A stretch of DNA of 64,000 nt from Corynespora cassiicola. Lineage: Eukaryota; Ascomycota; Dothideomycetes; Pleosporales; Corynesporascaceae. A program made the position numbers and the translations under genes. The stretch is from the NCBI GenBank assembly GCA_022059125.1, contig JAEUWY010000016.1:1302001-1366000 (forward strand). Direction: 5' to 3'. This document shows, in pieces, positions 36,707 to 47,890 of the stretch. The notes under the pieces are model-generated. The model was not told the origin of the DNA. It saw nothing but the letters and a program-made list of their open reading frames with translations, and did not search any database. How positions within the stretch are numbered: the first letter of the stretch is position 1; each line of letters opens with the position of its first letter.

Positions 36707-37401
36707 CCTCGATGACTGGATGAAATGATGCTGTCTCCTTGATGTGTTTGTTTGGCTCTGCATGGGAAAGGAGTTTGAATTTGGGCTCGGAATTTGATTA
36801 CCCAGCGGCATGTGTCCAGCGTTGCAGGCGTTCATTGCATGAAGGGAGAGGTGGTGGATGGGTGCATGTGTGGGCGTGCGTGCGTGCGCCCCTGGTGGTT
36901 ATGGAAAGGGTAGATCATTCAGCAATGGACCTCAGGCTGGGGGCAGTCCCCGGGCGTGTGTGCGGCCTGGCGAGACAGAAGAAACGCGATCGTCCCTGGG
37001 CAATGATGTGTGTGTGCGTGGGTGTGTGTATGAGCCCAAGGTGCTCGATGGAGAACAGACACAGCGCGACAAGCAGACAGGCAGGCCGACCGACGGGCCA
37101 ACAGCCGTGCAATTGGCGACGTTTCACGGGCAGGGAGGGCGGCCCTGGCGCGTGTCCCGAGCCGTGTTACAAAGCGCAGGCGGCGGATTGCGCATCCGGG
37201 CTCGTCTGGGGCTGGCCTGCGGCTCGACGGCCTCGATGCAGCCGTCAGGACCCAACCGTACCTGCAGACCGCGCAGGCTGAGGCATTCCCCAGACTCTTG
37301 CACATCTCCTTCCGCTAAGAGGACCCCTGATGCGCTGCCATCTGATCCGACCGCCTCTTTCGCCAAGCCCACTAAACTGAATCAGCTGGCATTCACCGAG
37401 C
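36707..37401. other. Intergenic: HYM1 3' end and transporter promoter
   Basis: This 0.7 kb lies between two plus-strand genes and has GT/GC-rich runs (GTGTGTGTGCGTGGGTGTGT near 37006-37028). Overlapping frames on both strands are low-complexity and unsupported. Confidence 0.45.
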
Positions 37402-39393
37402 ATGACCTCCGCCGCCGACACTGTCGTTTCCCGCTGGCTCGAACAGCAGCACTCCTCAAATACCCCAGTGCCTCCCGACTCGCTGCACCCAGCTGATGCC
37501 TTCCCGCTCGCAACCCTCTCCAACCCCCCCTCGTCCTCTGGCTCCGACCTCGACAGCTACGCCAGCGACGGCCGCCCCAAGCACCCGACTCGCGCCGCCG
37601 ACGTAGCCCAGTTGGTGCACCCCCCGTCCCCTGGTATTATGGATGAACAGCCCGCCACGAACCACGCACGACGCCGCTCCTCCTCCCTCGCAGGCGCCTC
37701 GGTGCCCCCTCCCCACCAGTCCAAGAAGAAGCACCGCAGACGCCGCTCCGACAACATCATCGAAGAAGGCGAGGACAGGTCGTCTGACTCGGACCACTCG
37801 GACTCGTCCGCCCAGACGGACAGCACCGACTTTGAGCTCGACGACATGAGCAACGACGGCCTCGAAGACGACGAGGAGACGGGCCTCACGGGGCGAGACC
37901 GCCGGCGGCGCAGGCGCAGAAAGCGAAGGAACACATTGCTCGACCAGCGAGTGGTTTCAGATGTCAAATTCACAAAAGAAGAGGAGAAGGCCGCCAACCA
38001 GACCTTGTTCCAGTCGCTGGCCATCAATGCCATATTAATTGGCCTATGGTGCGTTTCCCCCCCTTTGCTGCGTGCTCTCTGCACTCTGCACGCCCCCCCC
38101 CCCCCACGCTTGTACTGACACCGCACCGCCAGGTACCTGTTTTCTATCTCCATCTCAGTCTACAACAAGTGGATGTTCAAGGAGGAAAAAGGCGACGGCG
38201 AGGCCGAGAACATCTTCCCATTCCCGCTATTTACGACTTGTCTGCACATGATTGTCCAGTTTTCCCTTGCGTCGTTGGTCTTGTTTTTGATACCCTCGTT
38301 CCGTCCACGACACGATTCTCTCAACCCCCATGCTCAAGGCGCTCGCGCCGAGCCCGTAGACCCCAAGAAGCCGCTCATGACGAGATGGTTCTATTTGACC
38401 AGAATTGGTCCTTGCGGTGTAGCGACCGGCATGGACATTGGCCTTGGGAACACGAGTCTGAAGTTCATTACCTTGACTTTTTTCAGTGAGTGCCCCTGAA
38501 TCCTTTGGTCCTGATATTTTCTGACGTCACCAGCCATGTGCAAATCGTCCGCTCTAGGCTTCGTCCTCATCTTTGCGTTCCTGTTCCGCCTCGAACAGCC
38601 ATCATGGAGGCTGGTTCTCATTATTCTCATCATGACCGTCGGCGTGGTCATGATGGTCGCTGGCGAGGCCGCATTCCATGCCTTGGGATTCATTCTCGTC
38701 ATGGCTTCTGCGTGCTCCTCTGGCTTTCGCTGGTCCCTAACCCAAATTCTCCTACTCCGAAACCCTGCAACCGCAAATCCCTTCTCGTCTATATTTTTCC
38801 TAGCACCCGTCATGTTTCTTAGTTTGTTTGTCTTGGCGATTCCCGTCGAAGGCTTCCCCGCTCTTTTGGAAGGTCTCAACAGACTGTTCGAGACCAAGGG
38901 CACGTTCCTCGGGATCGGCATCCTACTTTTCCCAGGTTGTCTGGCATTTCTCATGACAGCATCAGAATTCGCTCTGCTGAAGCGAACTAGCGTCGTTACT
39001 CTCAGCATCTGCGGCATCTTCAAGGAGGTCGTAACCATCACAACGGCCAACATGGTCTTCGATGATCCGCTCACCCCAATCAACCTTACCGGCCTTGTCA
39101 TCACCATCGGCAGTATCGCGGCATACAATTACATGAAGATCAAGAAGATGAGAGACGATGCGCGCATGAATGCCCACCTCAATGCCGCCCAGGAAGAGTA
39201 CGCACCTGTCAATACGAGAGACCCTGATCGTGATCGCGATCGCAGCGCGCGGGCCGGTCGCACGCAGGCCACCGGTGCCCGCCCAGGCCTCATGATAGGA
39301 AACAGCTTGAGCCTGGCGCCGGGTGTAGCCGGCGAGGTGGTCGACAGCCCAACACGGGCAAGCCCTGTGAAGAGGCCGGAGGATCTCGAATAG
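37402..39393 (+). CDS. SLC35C2/Ymd8-like nucleotide-sugar transporter
   Basis: TPT-family membrane transporter similar to human SLC35C2 and yeast Ymd8, likely in the Golgi; substrate unknown. Three exons: 37402-38048, 38133-38485 and 38534-39393, 619 residues, phases kept. About 200 N-terminal residues are polar: Ser/Pro-rich, then Lys/Arg and Asp/Glu runs. These end in a very basic block (GRDRRRRRRRKRRN) just before the first membrane segment. The transporter core follows: NAILIGLWYLFSISISVYNKW, PLFTTCLHMIVQFSLASLV, CGVATGMDIGLGNTSLKFI, TMCKSSALGFVLIFAFLF, ACSSGFRWSLTQILL and LKRTSVVTLSICGIFKEV. The long, charged cytosolic N-terminus is usual for fungal members. The C-terminal tail has a DRDRDR run. 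This is the second TPT-like transporter in the window and is not a close copy of the first. Confidence 0.9.
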
Positions 39394-40294
39394 CTCCCTA
39401 CTTCAACTACTGGGTTCACACACACCTGACGTGTTTTATTTTTCATATTGTCCGTCGTCCACGAGGAGGGCAATCTCCCGCAAAGCAGGGGGGCCCTCGC
39501 TCCTCTGGAGAAAGGATCCACATCTCGATTGCATACATTGCCATGCATACCTTGCATCACTGGCGTTTACTTTTTGTTTTGTTTTGTTTACTCTCTATTT
39601 GTCTGTTTGTGTGTGCGCGTGTGGTGCACTTGGTTTGGCGATATACCAGGGTTGGCGTGGATTGGTTGCCAGAATTGGGTGAATCTATATATACGCCGTC
39701 CCCGTAGTGGGTATGGGGTGGCTTAGCTGCGAGTAGAGAGAGGAGGATGACGGAAAGAATGTTAAAGAGTTTTACTCGTCATTTTGCTGAGAGGGTGTGA
39801 CGTTTCAGGCGTTTTGATGTCCTGCAATGCGTTGCCTTGGTACATGGGGAGAGTATTGGCTCATGTGGATGCGATATGCCGTCTTCTCGAATGAGGTTTT
39901 TGAGCGCCAGTCTTGTGCATCTGGAGGTACGTATAGATCATGTTTTTTGTTTGATTCTATGCAAAAGCGCTCCTACGCTTCAGCACTGCCTTCTCGGCAA
40001 AACAGCTATCTAGGCATGAATCTCGGTAAATTCTGCATTCTCGCGAGCCGAGTCTTCAATTGGTAGTCGATCGCAGTTGCCTTCTTTTGAAACAGATTAG
40101 CGCGTCATTATTAGGAAACAACACATTCGCGAGCGTCCTATCTACTTTCGGGGAACCCTTCTCTCCAATCAAATACTATGTACTTTTCACATCTCCGCTT
40201 CCATCCTCTTCAGCCTCCACGCCGCTCTCATACCATCATCCCGCTGTTATATCTAGCTCAAGCCATCACATCTCATCTCTCACTGGAGTTCAAC
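39394..40294. other. Intergenic: transporter 3' end and WSC-gene promoter
   Basis: This 0.9 kb lies between two plus-strand genes. It is AT- and T-rich near 39560-39610. The last 150 nt before 40295 are C/T-rich, as in a transcribed leader. No coding sequence is supported. Confidence 0.45.
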
Positions 40295-41243
40295 ATGCGT
40301 TCCCACCTCCCCGCGTCCTGGCTCGCTACCATGCTCTTCGCCTCTCTCACACTCGCCCAAGGATAGGACCCTCTCAACACGGCAGGATGGTTTCGAAACC
40401 GGGCCAACCTCACTCGGGATGTGGACCCTGACCCAGACTGGGTTTGGGGTCTTCCCGGTATGACCTCGAGGAAACTCACTACAGTGTTCATTTACACGAC
40501 CATTACGCCCCCCTCACCGACCATAGCCATTTTCACAACTACTGGAAGCATTGATAAGACTCATCAAAGTACCCCTCATGTCACGAGCTCTAAACACACA
40601 GACCCGCTCGTTGTGACGAAAACCCAGTTTACTGAAGCACCTGCCACCAATACCTTAGCTTCGACGACGCAAATCGGCCCTGAGTCCCAAGGAGAGATCA
40701 AGTTTGCGCAAACTCGCCTGGAATATGACCTTTACGGCTGCTTCAACGACACGTACGATCGCCACAACACCAGAGAAGGCCACGTTGTGTTAGGGACTGG
40801 CTACAAATCAGTAAGCACGACATCCTCACCAAAGTCCTTGCAGTTCACCACAATGATAGCATCGGCTAACCTCTGTACAACACAAGGCTGCAAACGACAT
40901 CATGGACGTATATACCTGCGCCTTCTACTGCGCCGGCACAGACTACATGGGCGTCACCAAAGGGCGGGAATGTTTCTGCGGCAATACACTCTTGGAAGAG
41001 GGTAACAGGGTCAGAAAATGGCACTGCGATATCCCCTGCTACGGCCAGTATGATCCGAAGATCTCGTGCGGAGGTAACGAAACGGTGCTTGTCTACAAGT
41101 ATACTGGCAATTTGCATTCGCGTACTCCGACGCCGACGTGGACGCCTCGGTTTCCAAGCGAGGCGGAAATTACAGCCAGGGTGGGTGTCATAGCGGCGTG
41201 TGCGGTGGTGGTGTTTGTTCTTGTGGCTTTGTTGCATGTATAA
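40295..41243 (+). pseudogene. WSC-domain surface protein gene with an in-frame TAG after the signal peptide
   Basis: Cell-surface WSC protein, a type often used as a wall-stress sensor or carbohydrate binder. Exons 40295-40810 and 40887-41243 join in phase (intron GTAAGC...ACAAG). The ATG at 40295 opens a good signal peptide (MRSHLPASWLATMLFASLTL). Codon 24 (40364-40366) is TAG, and the same frame then stays open for 265 codons. The mature part has a Thr/Ser/Pro-rich spacer. It then has a WSC domain with YDLYGCFNDT, DVYTCAFYCAG, YMGVTKGRECFCGNTL, KWHCDIPCYGQ and CGGNETVLVYKY, about eight cysteines. A hydrophobic end, VGVIAACAVVVFVLVALLHV, serves as a membrane anchor with no cytosolic tail. 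No intron that removes the TAG keeps the frame. A downstream ATG at 40459 would give a protein without signal peptide. It may be a recent pseudogene, a readthrough gene or a sequence error. Confidence 0.75.
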
Positions 41244-41417
41244 CTTGGGATTCTGGTTTGGTGGGTTTCGGTGAGTGCGTCCCGGGGATGAAAGGTGTGT
41301 ACTGGAATGCATTTTCTATAAGGCTAGTGGCCTAAAGTCTCATTGTTCTGGGATAGATTGACGGCAAAAGGTGCTATTAGCACAGCTTATTGCTTTTGTC
41401 CTCTACAGAAACATCAT

Positions 41418-43315
41418 TCAATTGGCTTCATTCTGCGACATTTCTCCTGCATGTCCAAGCACGCACTGTGTCCCATTCATCGTGCAGTACGGCATATGTA
41501 TCGGCTCGGCCCTGACCCCCATCGCCACCAGTCTCTCTCTCATCACGCTCAGCCTCGGACTTGCCTCAGTCTGACTCCTGTTACGCCCTTCGATGTCCTT
41601 TGCACCGCTCCAGAGAATCTCAGCCGCAGCCGCAGTGCGTGGCCAGAGCTTTTGGTCCAGGTTCACTGCGTCGGTCAACTCGGACCACATGTGCACTTCC
41701 CCGCCTAGTACGAATTCGTGCTGAGAAGGAGGAAGCCCGGAAAGGGGATCGTAAGAGTAGACGTGGCGCCAGCTGTGGTATGGACCGCAATAATCCTCAT
41801 ATGGCCAATACTTTCTCGAGGTCGAGCGATCAAAGTCGAGCCACTGGCCAAAGCCGCAGTCGAGATACTGTGGCGGGAATTGTTAGCGGTCGAGGCAGCA
41901 GATGAGCGAAATGTGCCTGATACACGTACCCAGTACTTGTAATTACCTGTGATTACATGGTGGCCCTTTGCTACAATCTTTTGCACGGCCTCGTCGCTCC
42001 TCCAGCTCTGGACTATGACGTCGGGCCCGAGCGTCAAGTTCCACTGCAACAGCATCTCTTCCCACACTATGGGCTGCATTCCTCTCTCTCTTATTTGGTT
42101 GTGGTTTCGGTCCACGAATCGCTGCATGTATTTCTGCAGCTCGGCAGGGTCGTTCGTGCGCACCGTTTCGTCCAACAGGTAAGCGTTTGCGTCTACCTCG
42201 TCACCGCCTGTATGAAAGTAATTGGTGAATGGCATGCTCCTGGGAAGTAGTTCGTCGAATAGATTCTGGAGAAAAAGATCTACCTTGTCGGAGTTCAACT
42301 TGAGGGTGCCAGATGGTGGCTCGGTGGAGTAATATTCCCAGTTCTGCTCGTTGTAAGCCGCGATGAGCTCAGGATAGGAGTGCCATATGGAGGCTGTATG
42401 ACCCGGCATGTCGATTTCGATGATCACCTCGATCCCTTGGCGAGCAGCATGACGTTGTATCTCATTGAAGTCTGAGACAGTGTACACGAGGCTGGGATGG
42501 TAAGCGCCCTTCTGAGAAAGCCAGGGCATTTTGCGTAGTTCAAGGGGCCATGACTGTCCATCTGAGACGTGAAGATGCAAGCGATTCATCTTGGTGTAAG
42601 CCAGCGCGTCAATTGTACGTTTGATGTCTTCCTTTGGGAAAAAGTGCCGGGACACGTCGAGGTTCAGCCCCCGGTGCTTGAATTTCGGTTCGTCAAAGAT
42701 GTATATCGGCGCCAGAGTCGTGTACGAATCGCCTTGACTAGACTTGAAGAAGAGTTGAGTAAACGTCGCAAGACCCCTTACTATACCCAAACTGTGGTTG
42801 GCGGTGATAACTGCTTCGCCATTTTCGGACAGTGTGAGTTTGTACGACTCATCGAAATCATCTCTTTGCTGGTTTAGAACCACCAAGTCGTCATGGAGCA
42901 CCTCGATTACGACTCGGTTGACGTATTTCGCCTGTTCGCCATCTGGTTCACTCCAGCCTCGGGGATGAAAGTTCCAAGGAACAAAACTGTTCCGGAATAT
43001 CGTTTTATGAGCTCTTTTGATCGCAAAATCTATCATTTCCTCGCCACTAACCAGTCCTTCAGACTGCAGGTCTTTAAACCATAGAGGGTTGCTCCGCTGA
43101 GGGTTTCCCTGCGAGTTAGTATGCGACTTGAACATGGAACCGCTTCCATCATGTTGGTATGTCAAGGAGCCTGTATTTCTTGCATGACGTCGCCAAATGA
43201 AAGGTGCATCTGCTGACATGAATAGAAGAGAATCTCCATGCTCGTATTTCTTAGGAACCGGCCATACTGCGATTACCAGGGACGCAAAGAGAGATAGTAT
43301 AACGAGAGACTTCAT
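41418..43315 (-). CDS. Secreted beta-N-acetylhexosaminidase (GH20)
   Basis: Removes terminal GlcNAc from chitin oligomers outside the cell; used in chitin turnover. Two exons on the minus strand: 43315-41930 and 41870-41418, 612 residues. The true start is the ATG at 43315, which opens a signal peptide (MKSLVILSLFASLVIAVWPVP). The GH20b-like N-terminal domain carries ITANHSLGIVRGLATFTQLF. The barrel follows with FKHRGLNLDVSRHFFPKEDI, MNRLHLHVSDGQSWPLEL, GIEVIIEIDMPGHTA and FHTGGDEVD; the catalytic pair is Asp-Glu at about residues 372-373. Then come PIVWEEM, VIVQSWRS, NYKYW and, after the intron, YLDCGFGQW and GGEVHMWSELTD. The substrate-site tryptophans are present. It converges tail-to-tail with the WSC gene (174 nt apart). 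Function and localisation are secure. Confidence 0.94.
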
Positions 43316-44508
43316 GGTTGCCAATAGTGAAAAACTTTGGCCTGTCTTGTGTGTGAAATTCGGAGGAGAAAAAAAGTCTTTCTATTGTAGAAACAACGCA
43401 CAAAAGGACGATGAAATATTGAGGATCATACGGAAAATCGAAATGATGTATCGATACGGTACGCAAAAGGTGTCGCCCAAGAAGATTGGTACACCACAGG
43501 CGCGCTATGTAACAATGAGATGGAATTGATAGCGTAGCGTAAGGAATGCATTCAGTCGACGATGCCTAAGGATCTTCGCATGTAGGAAGTGTGCCTCCAA
43601 AGCTCGAAGATCTCGGTGTTGTCGAAAGACGACGCTTGACCCGAGAGGTCCCGCGGGGGACCCCGCTTACGTCTAGCCTTGGAATGACACCCAAGCGACG
43701 ATCTTGCGATGCACACGTGATTTTGGCTGCGTCAATCTTGCAAACTTTGGAAGTCGCCTCTATTCTCCACAAACACGACTCTTGCAATGTCTCTAAGTAT
43801 TGAACGTTTTTTTTTACTAGACCTCACCCTCCAAAGTCAACGCATTGATGATTTCTCGGGTATACAGGAGATGAGTAGTATGTTACCTAATATATGACCA
43901 ACCCCGCTCCAGCATGTTCAACTCTAGAGCGAACAAGCCTTTATAAATTCGTCGTCTCATCCGGAAAGAGGTGGGCTTCGCCAACAGCGTTAGAGCAATG
44001 AGATACGGCTCCGAGAACCCTAGTCCGGCTGCTTGCTTGCTTCATTTCGGAGCCGAGCCTGCCACGGGCAGCCAACTCCCGGGCGAGATGTCATCCCGCA
44101 TACCCCCGCCTCTAGCGATCCCTTCCCCACCGGCTCAACTTGCCAGGGCCTTTACGAGGCCCCCTTCATCAACCCGCCAATGCTTAATTTCCTAGTCTGT
44201 TCGAATGCAGAGATTTCTGCGACGCGCGCTGCCAATGTGACGGTGCCGAGGTGCACAGACGCTTGCATATGAACGGCGAGGATTGCATACTTAGGTTACC
44301 CGCCTGCACAGAGAGACCATGCCTGCAGGCTGCACAGCGGGGGAGAAATAATCGGGTCTTCGAGTTTTGCTCATTGATCTGACGTTGTACAGTAGCTAGC
44401 TCGTTTTATGTAAGTGCCTCGTTACCCCATTTTCATCGCATAGCAGTACCTAACACGTCCCAAGCCACTGACCTCCCAGCCACCAAGGCTTTGAAGACAT
44501 CAACCATC
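43316..44508. other. Divergent intergenic region between GH20 and P450 genes
   Basis: This 1.19 kb between two start codons on opposite strands should hold both promoters. It includes a perfect 6-bp inverted repeat GGTCCC-GCGG-GGGACC at about 43647-43662 and a T-run near 43808-43816. No coding sequence is supported. Confidence 0.45.
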
Positions 44509-46270
44509 ATGATTGACGTCGTGCGACCTTACCTGTCGACACCGAACCTCCTCTCTGTATCTCTGGTTCTGTACATTGTATACAAAATCGTGTATACTGT
44601 GCAACAAAATGTAAAAATTCGCAGATTAGGCGCCCGCGCGCCGGTAAGAAAAACTTACCTTCCGTTCGGCATTGACATGGTCTACAATGTCGTCACCCAC
44701 GCGCTTGCCGATCAAAATTATCAGATGTGGCTGAAGATGTTCAAGAAGTTTGGCAAGGGCGGATATACACTGGAGGCCGGTGTGGGAGGCGAAAGACTGA
44801 TTCTCACCGCCGAGCCGGACAACATCAAAGCCATTCTCGCCACGCAGTTCAAGGACTACGGAAAGGGCGAATCCTTCCGCTTGGATTGGCATCCTTTCTT
44901 AGGCAACGGTAGGGTTTCACATTCCGTTGGGTAGCTTCATTCCGACATCACCGCAGGCGGTAGCTTGAGGAGATGTGGCAAACATCACATCAGACTCGAT
45001 CCTGCCCTTGCAGCACTTGTCGCTCCCACCGGAGCGAATTTTTTGAGAATCAAGGTGCTAACTTTGTATCTCAGGTATCTTCACAACCGATGGAAGTCTC
45101 TGGCATGACTCTAGGCAGCTGATCCGGCCTCAATTCATCAAGGATCGCGTCAGTGATCTGCATATATTCGAGGAACACCTTCAAGTTCTTTTCCAAAAGT
45201 TCGATGAGACCAGAGTCGTAGATACTCTTGATCTCATGTTTCGGTTCACGTTGGACGCCGCGACCCATTTTCTGCTGGGAAAGAGTGTGGAGAGTTTACA
45301 TCATCCACAGGTCGCTTTCGCAGACGCCTTTTATATAGCACAGCGAGTGCAGTCCATCGTAGCTCGCGTTGGGTAAGTGGACGACAAGGACCGATCGTAC
45401 CCCAAGCTGACATGTGCCAGAAAATTCAATTGGCTTGTTCCCCGCAGACAGATGGGTTTCTATAAATCTATCAAAACTATTGACGATTTCGTAAATCAAT
45501 ACATTGAGACTGCACTCGCGCTATCACCCAAGGAGCTAGAGGAAAAGTCTAATCACGATGAAGGTTACACATTCCTCCATGCTATAGCGGGCTACACTCG
45601 AGACCGCAAGGTTCTCCGTGATCAGCTCGTGTCGGTCCTTCTTGCAGGCCGTGACACGACTGCTTGCACGCTGACATGGACACTTTACGAGCTGTCTAAA
45701 CAACCCCATATCATGGCAAAGCTCCGCAAAGAAATTGTCGACAGGATTGGGACAGAGCGACCTCCCCAGTACCAAGACCTCAAGGAGATGAAATATCTCC
45801 AACACATTATGAATGAAACCCTGCGACTCTATCCCGTGGTTCCGTTCAATGTCCGCATGTCGCTTTCAGACACAACGCTCCCCACTGGGGGTGGACCCGA
45901 TGGAAAACAGCCCATTGGTATCCTAAAGAACACTCCTATCGGGTACTCCACGTTGGTCATGCAGCGCCGAGCTGATTTGTATCCACCTCCCGAGTCTGGA
46001 TTTCCCGACGTAGACAAATTTGTCCCAGAGCGATGGGATGGTTGGACTCCGGCTAGTTGGACTTATGTTCCGTTCAATGGAGGTCCACGCATTTGCATCG
46101 GCCAGCAATTCGCCTTGACTGAGATGGGGTATACGCTGGTCCGCCTATTTCAGAGATACGAGACTGTACACAACATGATGGGTGGGGAAGACCCTGGGTT
46201 GCATATGGATATCGTGCTGCAGCCTGCAAAAGAAGTAAAGCTCGCTTTTGTCAAGGCTCCAGTTGCCTGA
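44509..46270 (+). CDS. Cytochrome P450, CYP52-type (fatty acid/alkane hydroxylase-like)
   Basis: Haem monooxygenase of 515 residues, probably anchored in the ER by an N-terminal segment (LLSVSLVLYIVYKIVYTV). Three exons: 44509-44908, 45075-45372 and 45421-46270, in phase. The start ATG opens MIDVVRPYLSTPNLLS. Helix C is marked by DGSLWHDSRQLIRPQF. The I-helix has LLAGRDTTACTLTW, the ExxR motif is NETLRLYP, and the PERF-type motif is FVPERWDGW. The haem loop FNGGPRICIGQQFALTEM has the axial cysteine at about residue 458. The pattern GIFTTDG...W.HSR and the FNGGPRICIGQQ loop fit the CYP52/CYP584/CYP539 clan, which often omega-hydroxylates fatty acids or alkanes. No reductase or synthase lies beside it, so a secondary-metabolite role is not indicated. 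Family assignment is by motif only. Confidence 0.92.
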
Positions 46271-46967
46271 TCATTTGAACGCCTGCCTGTCAGGGTGGAT
46301 TTTAGGAGCAAATTGGACGATGCCGGTACTGTTTATGACATTCATGCTTTCTTTAATAGTGTTGCACACATCTCGACAGGCCCACACTGTATGTATATAT
46401 GGCGCTCTAGGTAGCTAGCAGATATTGCTATGACGAATCGCAAACCAGCACGCATACACACCTGAAGTTACTAGGAGCGAGGCATCATTGGCCTAGATCG
46501 AGTATCCCGTGCTGCTACTCCGTTTCTCAAACGGTGCTCTAGGAGGCTGTCTTCTCGGCCCATTTCACCACTACACTATCGATCTCTACAGGACCGCAGA
46601 GACGCCAGCGCATGCTAGTACGACCAGCCAGGCATCACACGACGGCGGTAAGGCGCTGTACGGTCTGCACTGCCGATGCGCTTTCGAAGTCGAATCCTGC
46701 GAATGATATCACGACTCATCGCGTAGCGTCAGCAGCAGGGGTGCGATTATGTTAGTCGGTAGCTGATTGGACGGACGCAATGCATCCCGGTTTTGGCGTC
46801 ATCCATGGATCGCCGTATTTCTGGCCCGAGCGCCCGAATACCACCTGCGGACGTTCCGCAGTTCTGACAAACCGACCTTTCTCATAAGCTCGACACCCCG
46901 CAATTGCTGTGTGGGCTCATTCTCTAGATACCCCAACATCCCGTCGAGCCTGGTACGGCGGAGCACC
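46271..46967. other. Intergenic: P450 3' end and b561-gene promoter
   Basis: This 0.7 kb lies between two plus-strand genes. Nothing recognisable beyond short, unsupported open frames. Confidence 0.45.
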
Positions 46968-47890
46968 ATGGCGTCAGCAACTGGAATCCCCGACAATATC
47001 AATGCCGCGCGCGGAGCCGGCGAGGATGAACCTCTACTTGGACGACGAGGAGACGCGAGCCAAATGGAAGGGCAGCCGCTATATTTGAACCTGTGGCTGG
47101 GTGAGTATTCATCTGGCGTGTTGCGAGAGAGCTCGAGCTGACCCGATCAACAGGCACAGCGCCCATTGCCCAAGCCGGCATCTGGATTGTGAGCACCGAG
47201 CAAGAGGCCGAGCTAGGGCAGCTGCTAACATGAACAGCTTGCCGCCATAATATGGGGAGCCATCTTTTCCCACGATCTCATCTTCTTTTCCTCGCATCCT
47301 GTAAGCTTCACATGCATCCCCCAAGCTTCCGACGTGGAACTGACATGCCCTTGTAGCTCCTCAACTCCGCCGGCCTGGTCTTGGTGACACAAGCCGCCCT
47401 GATCCTTCAGCCTACTCACACACCCAGCCAGAAGCGCGCTGGAACTACATACCATTTTCTATTCAATCTCGTCGGTGTTTCTGCCCTCCTCGCTGGCTTG
47501 GTCATCATTGAGATCAACAAAGCCGGTCCAGGGCACGAGCACTTCGCTTCCCCGCACGCAATACTCGGCCTCCTGTTTTACATCTTCATCTTCCTGCAAG
47601 CTCTCGTTGGCTTCACCCAATACTATACACCCAGCCTGTATGGAGGTGTGGACAATGCGAAGAAAGTGTGGAAGTACCACAGGGCTAGTGGATATGTAGT
47701 CACGACCCTGGGGCTGGCGACAGTGTGCGCTTCGAGCTGGACAACGTACTCGCTCTTCGTAGCTCACATCCAGCATTGGGCAGTCATTGTTGCCAGTGTC
47801 TTGGTGTTGATTGGTCTAGTCCCTAGGATCAAGTTGCAGAAGTTAGGCCTCAAGAAGGGCTGGGAAGGGCGCGAGGGGCTTGGATCTTAG
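46968..47890 (+). CDS. Cytochrome b561-like transmembrane protein
   Basis: Multi-pass membrane protein of 254 residues resembling cytochrome b561/ferric-reductase-like domains, which move electrons across a membrane using two haems. Four exons, two of them tiny: 46968-47100, 47154-47188 (35 nt), 47238-47300 (63 nt) and 47357-47890. The splices rebuild LNLWLGTAPIAQAGIWI, LAAIIWGAIFSHDLIFFSSHP and LLNSAGLVLVTQAALIL in phase. About five membrane spans follow. Candidate haem-ligand histidines are in TYHFLFNLV, SPHAILGLL, VWKYHRASGY and FSSHPLLNS. A DOMON domain is absent, so it is a stand-alone b561. An N-terminal EDEPLL acidic dileucine-like motif could direct it to endosome or vacuole. It is downstream of a P450, but the spacing and separate promoter do not prove a functional link. 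Confidence 0.85.
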
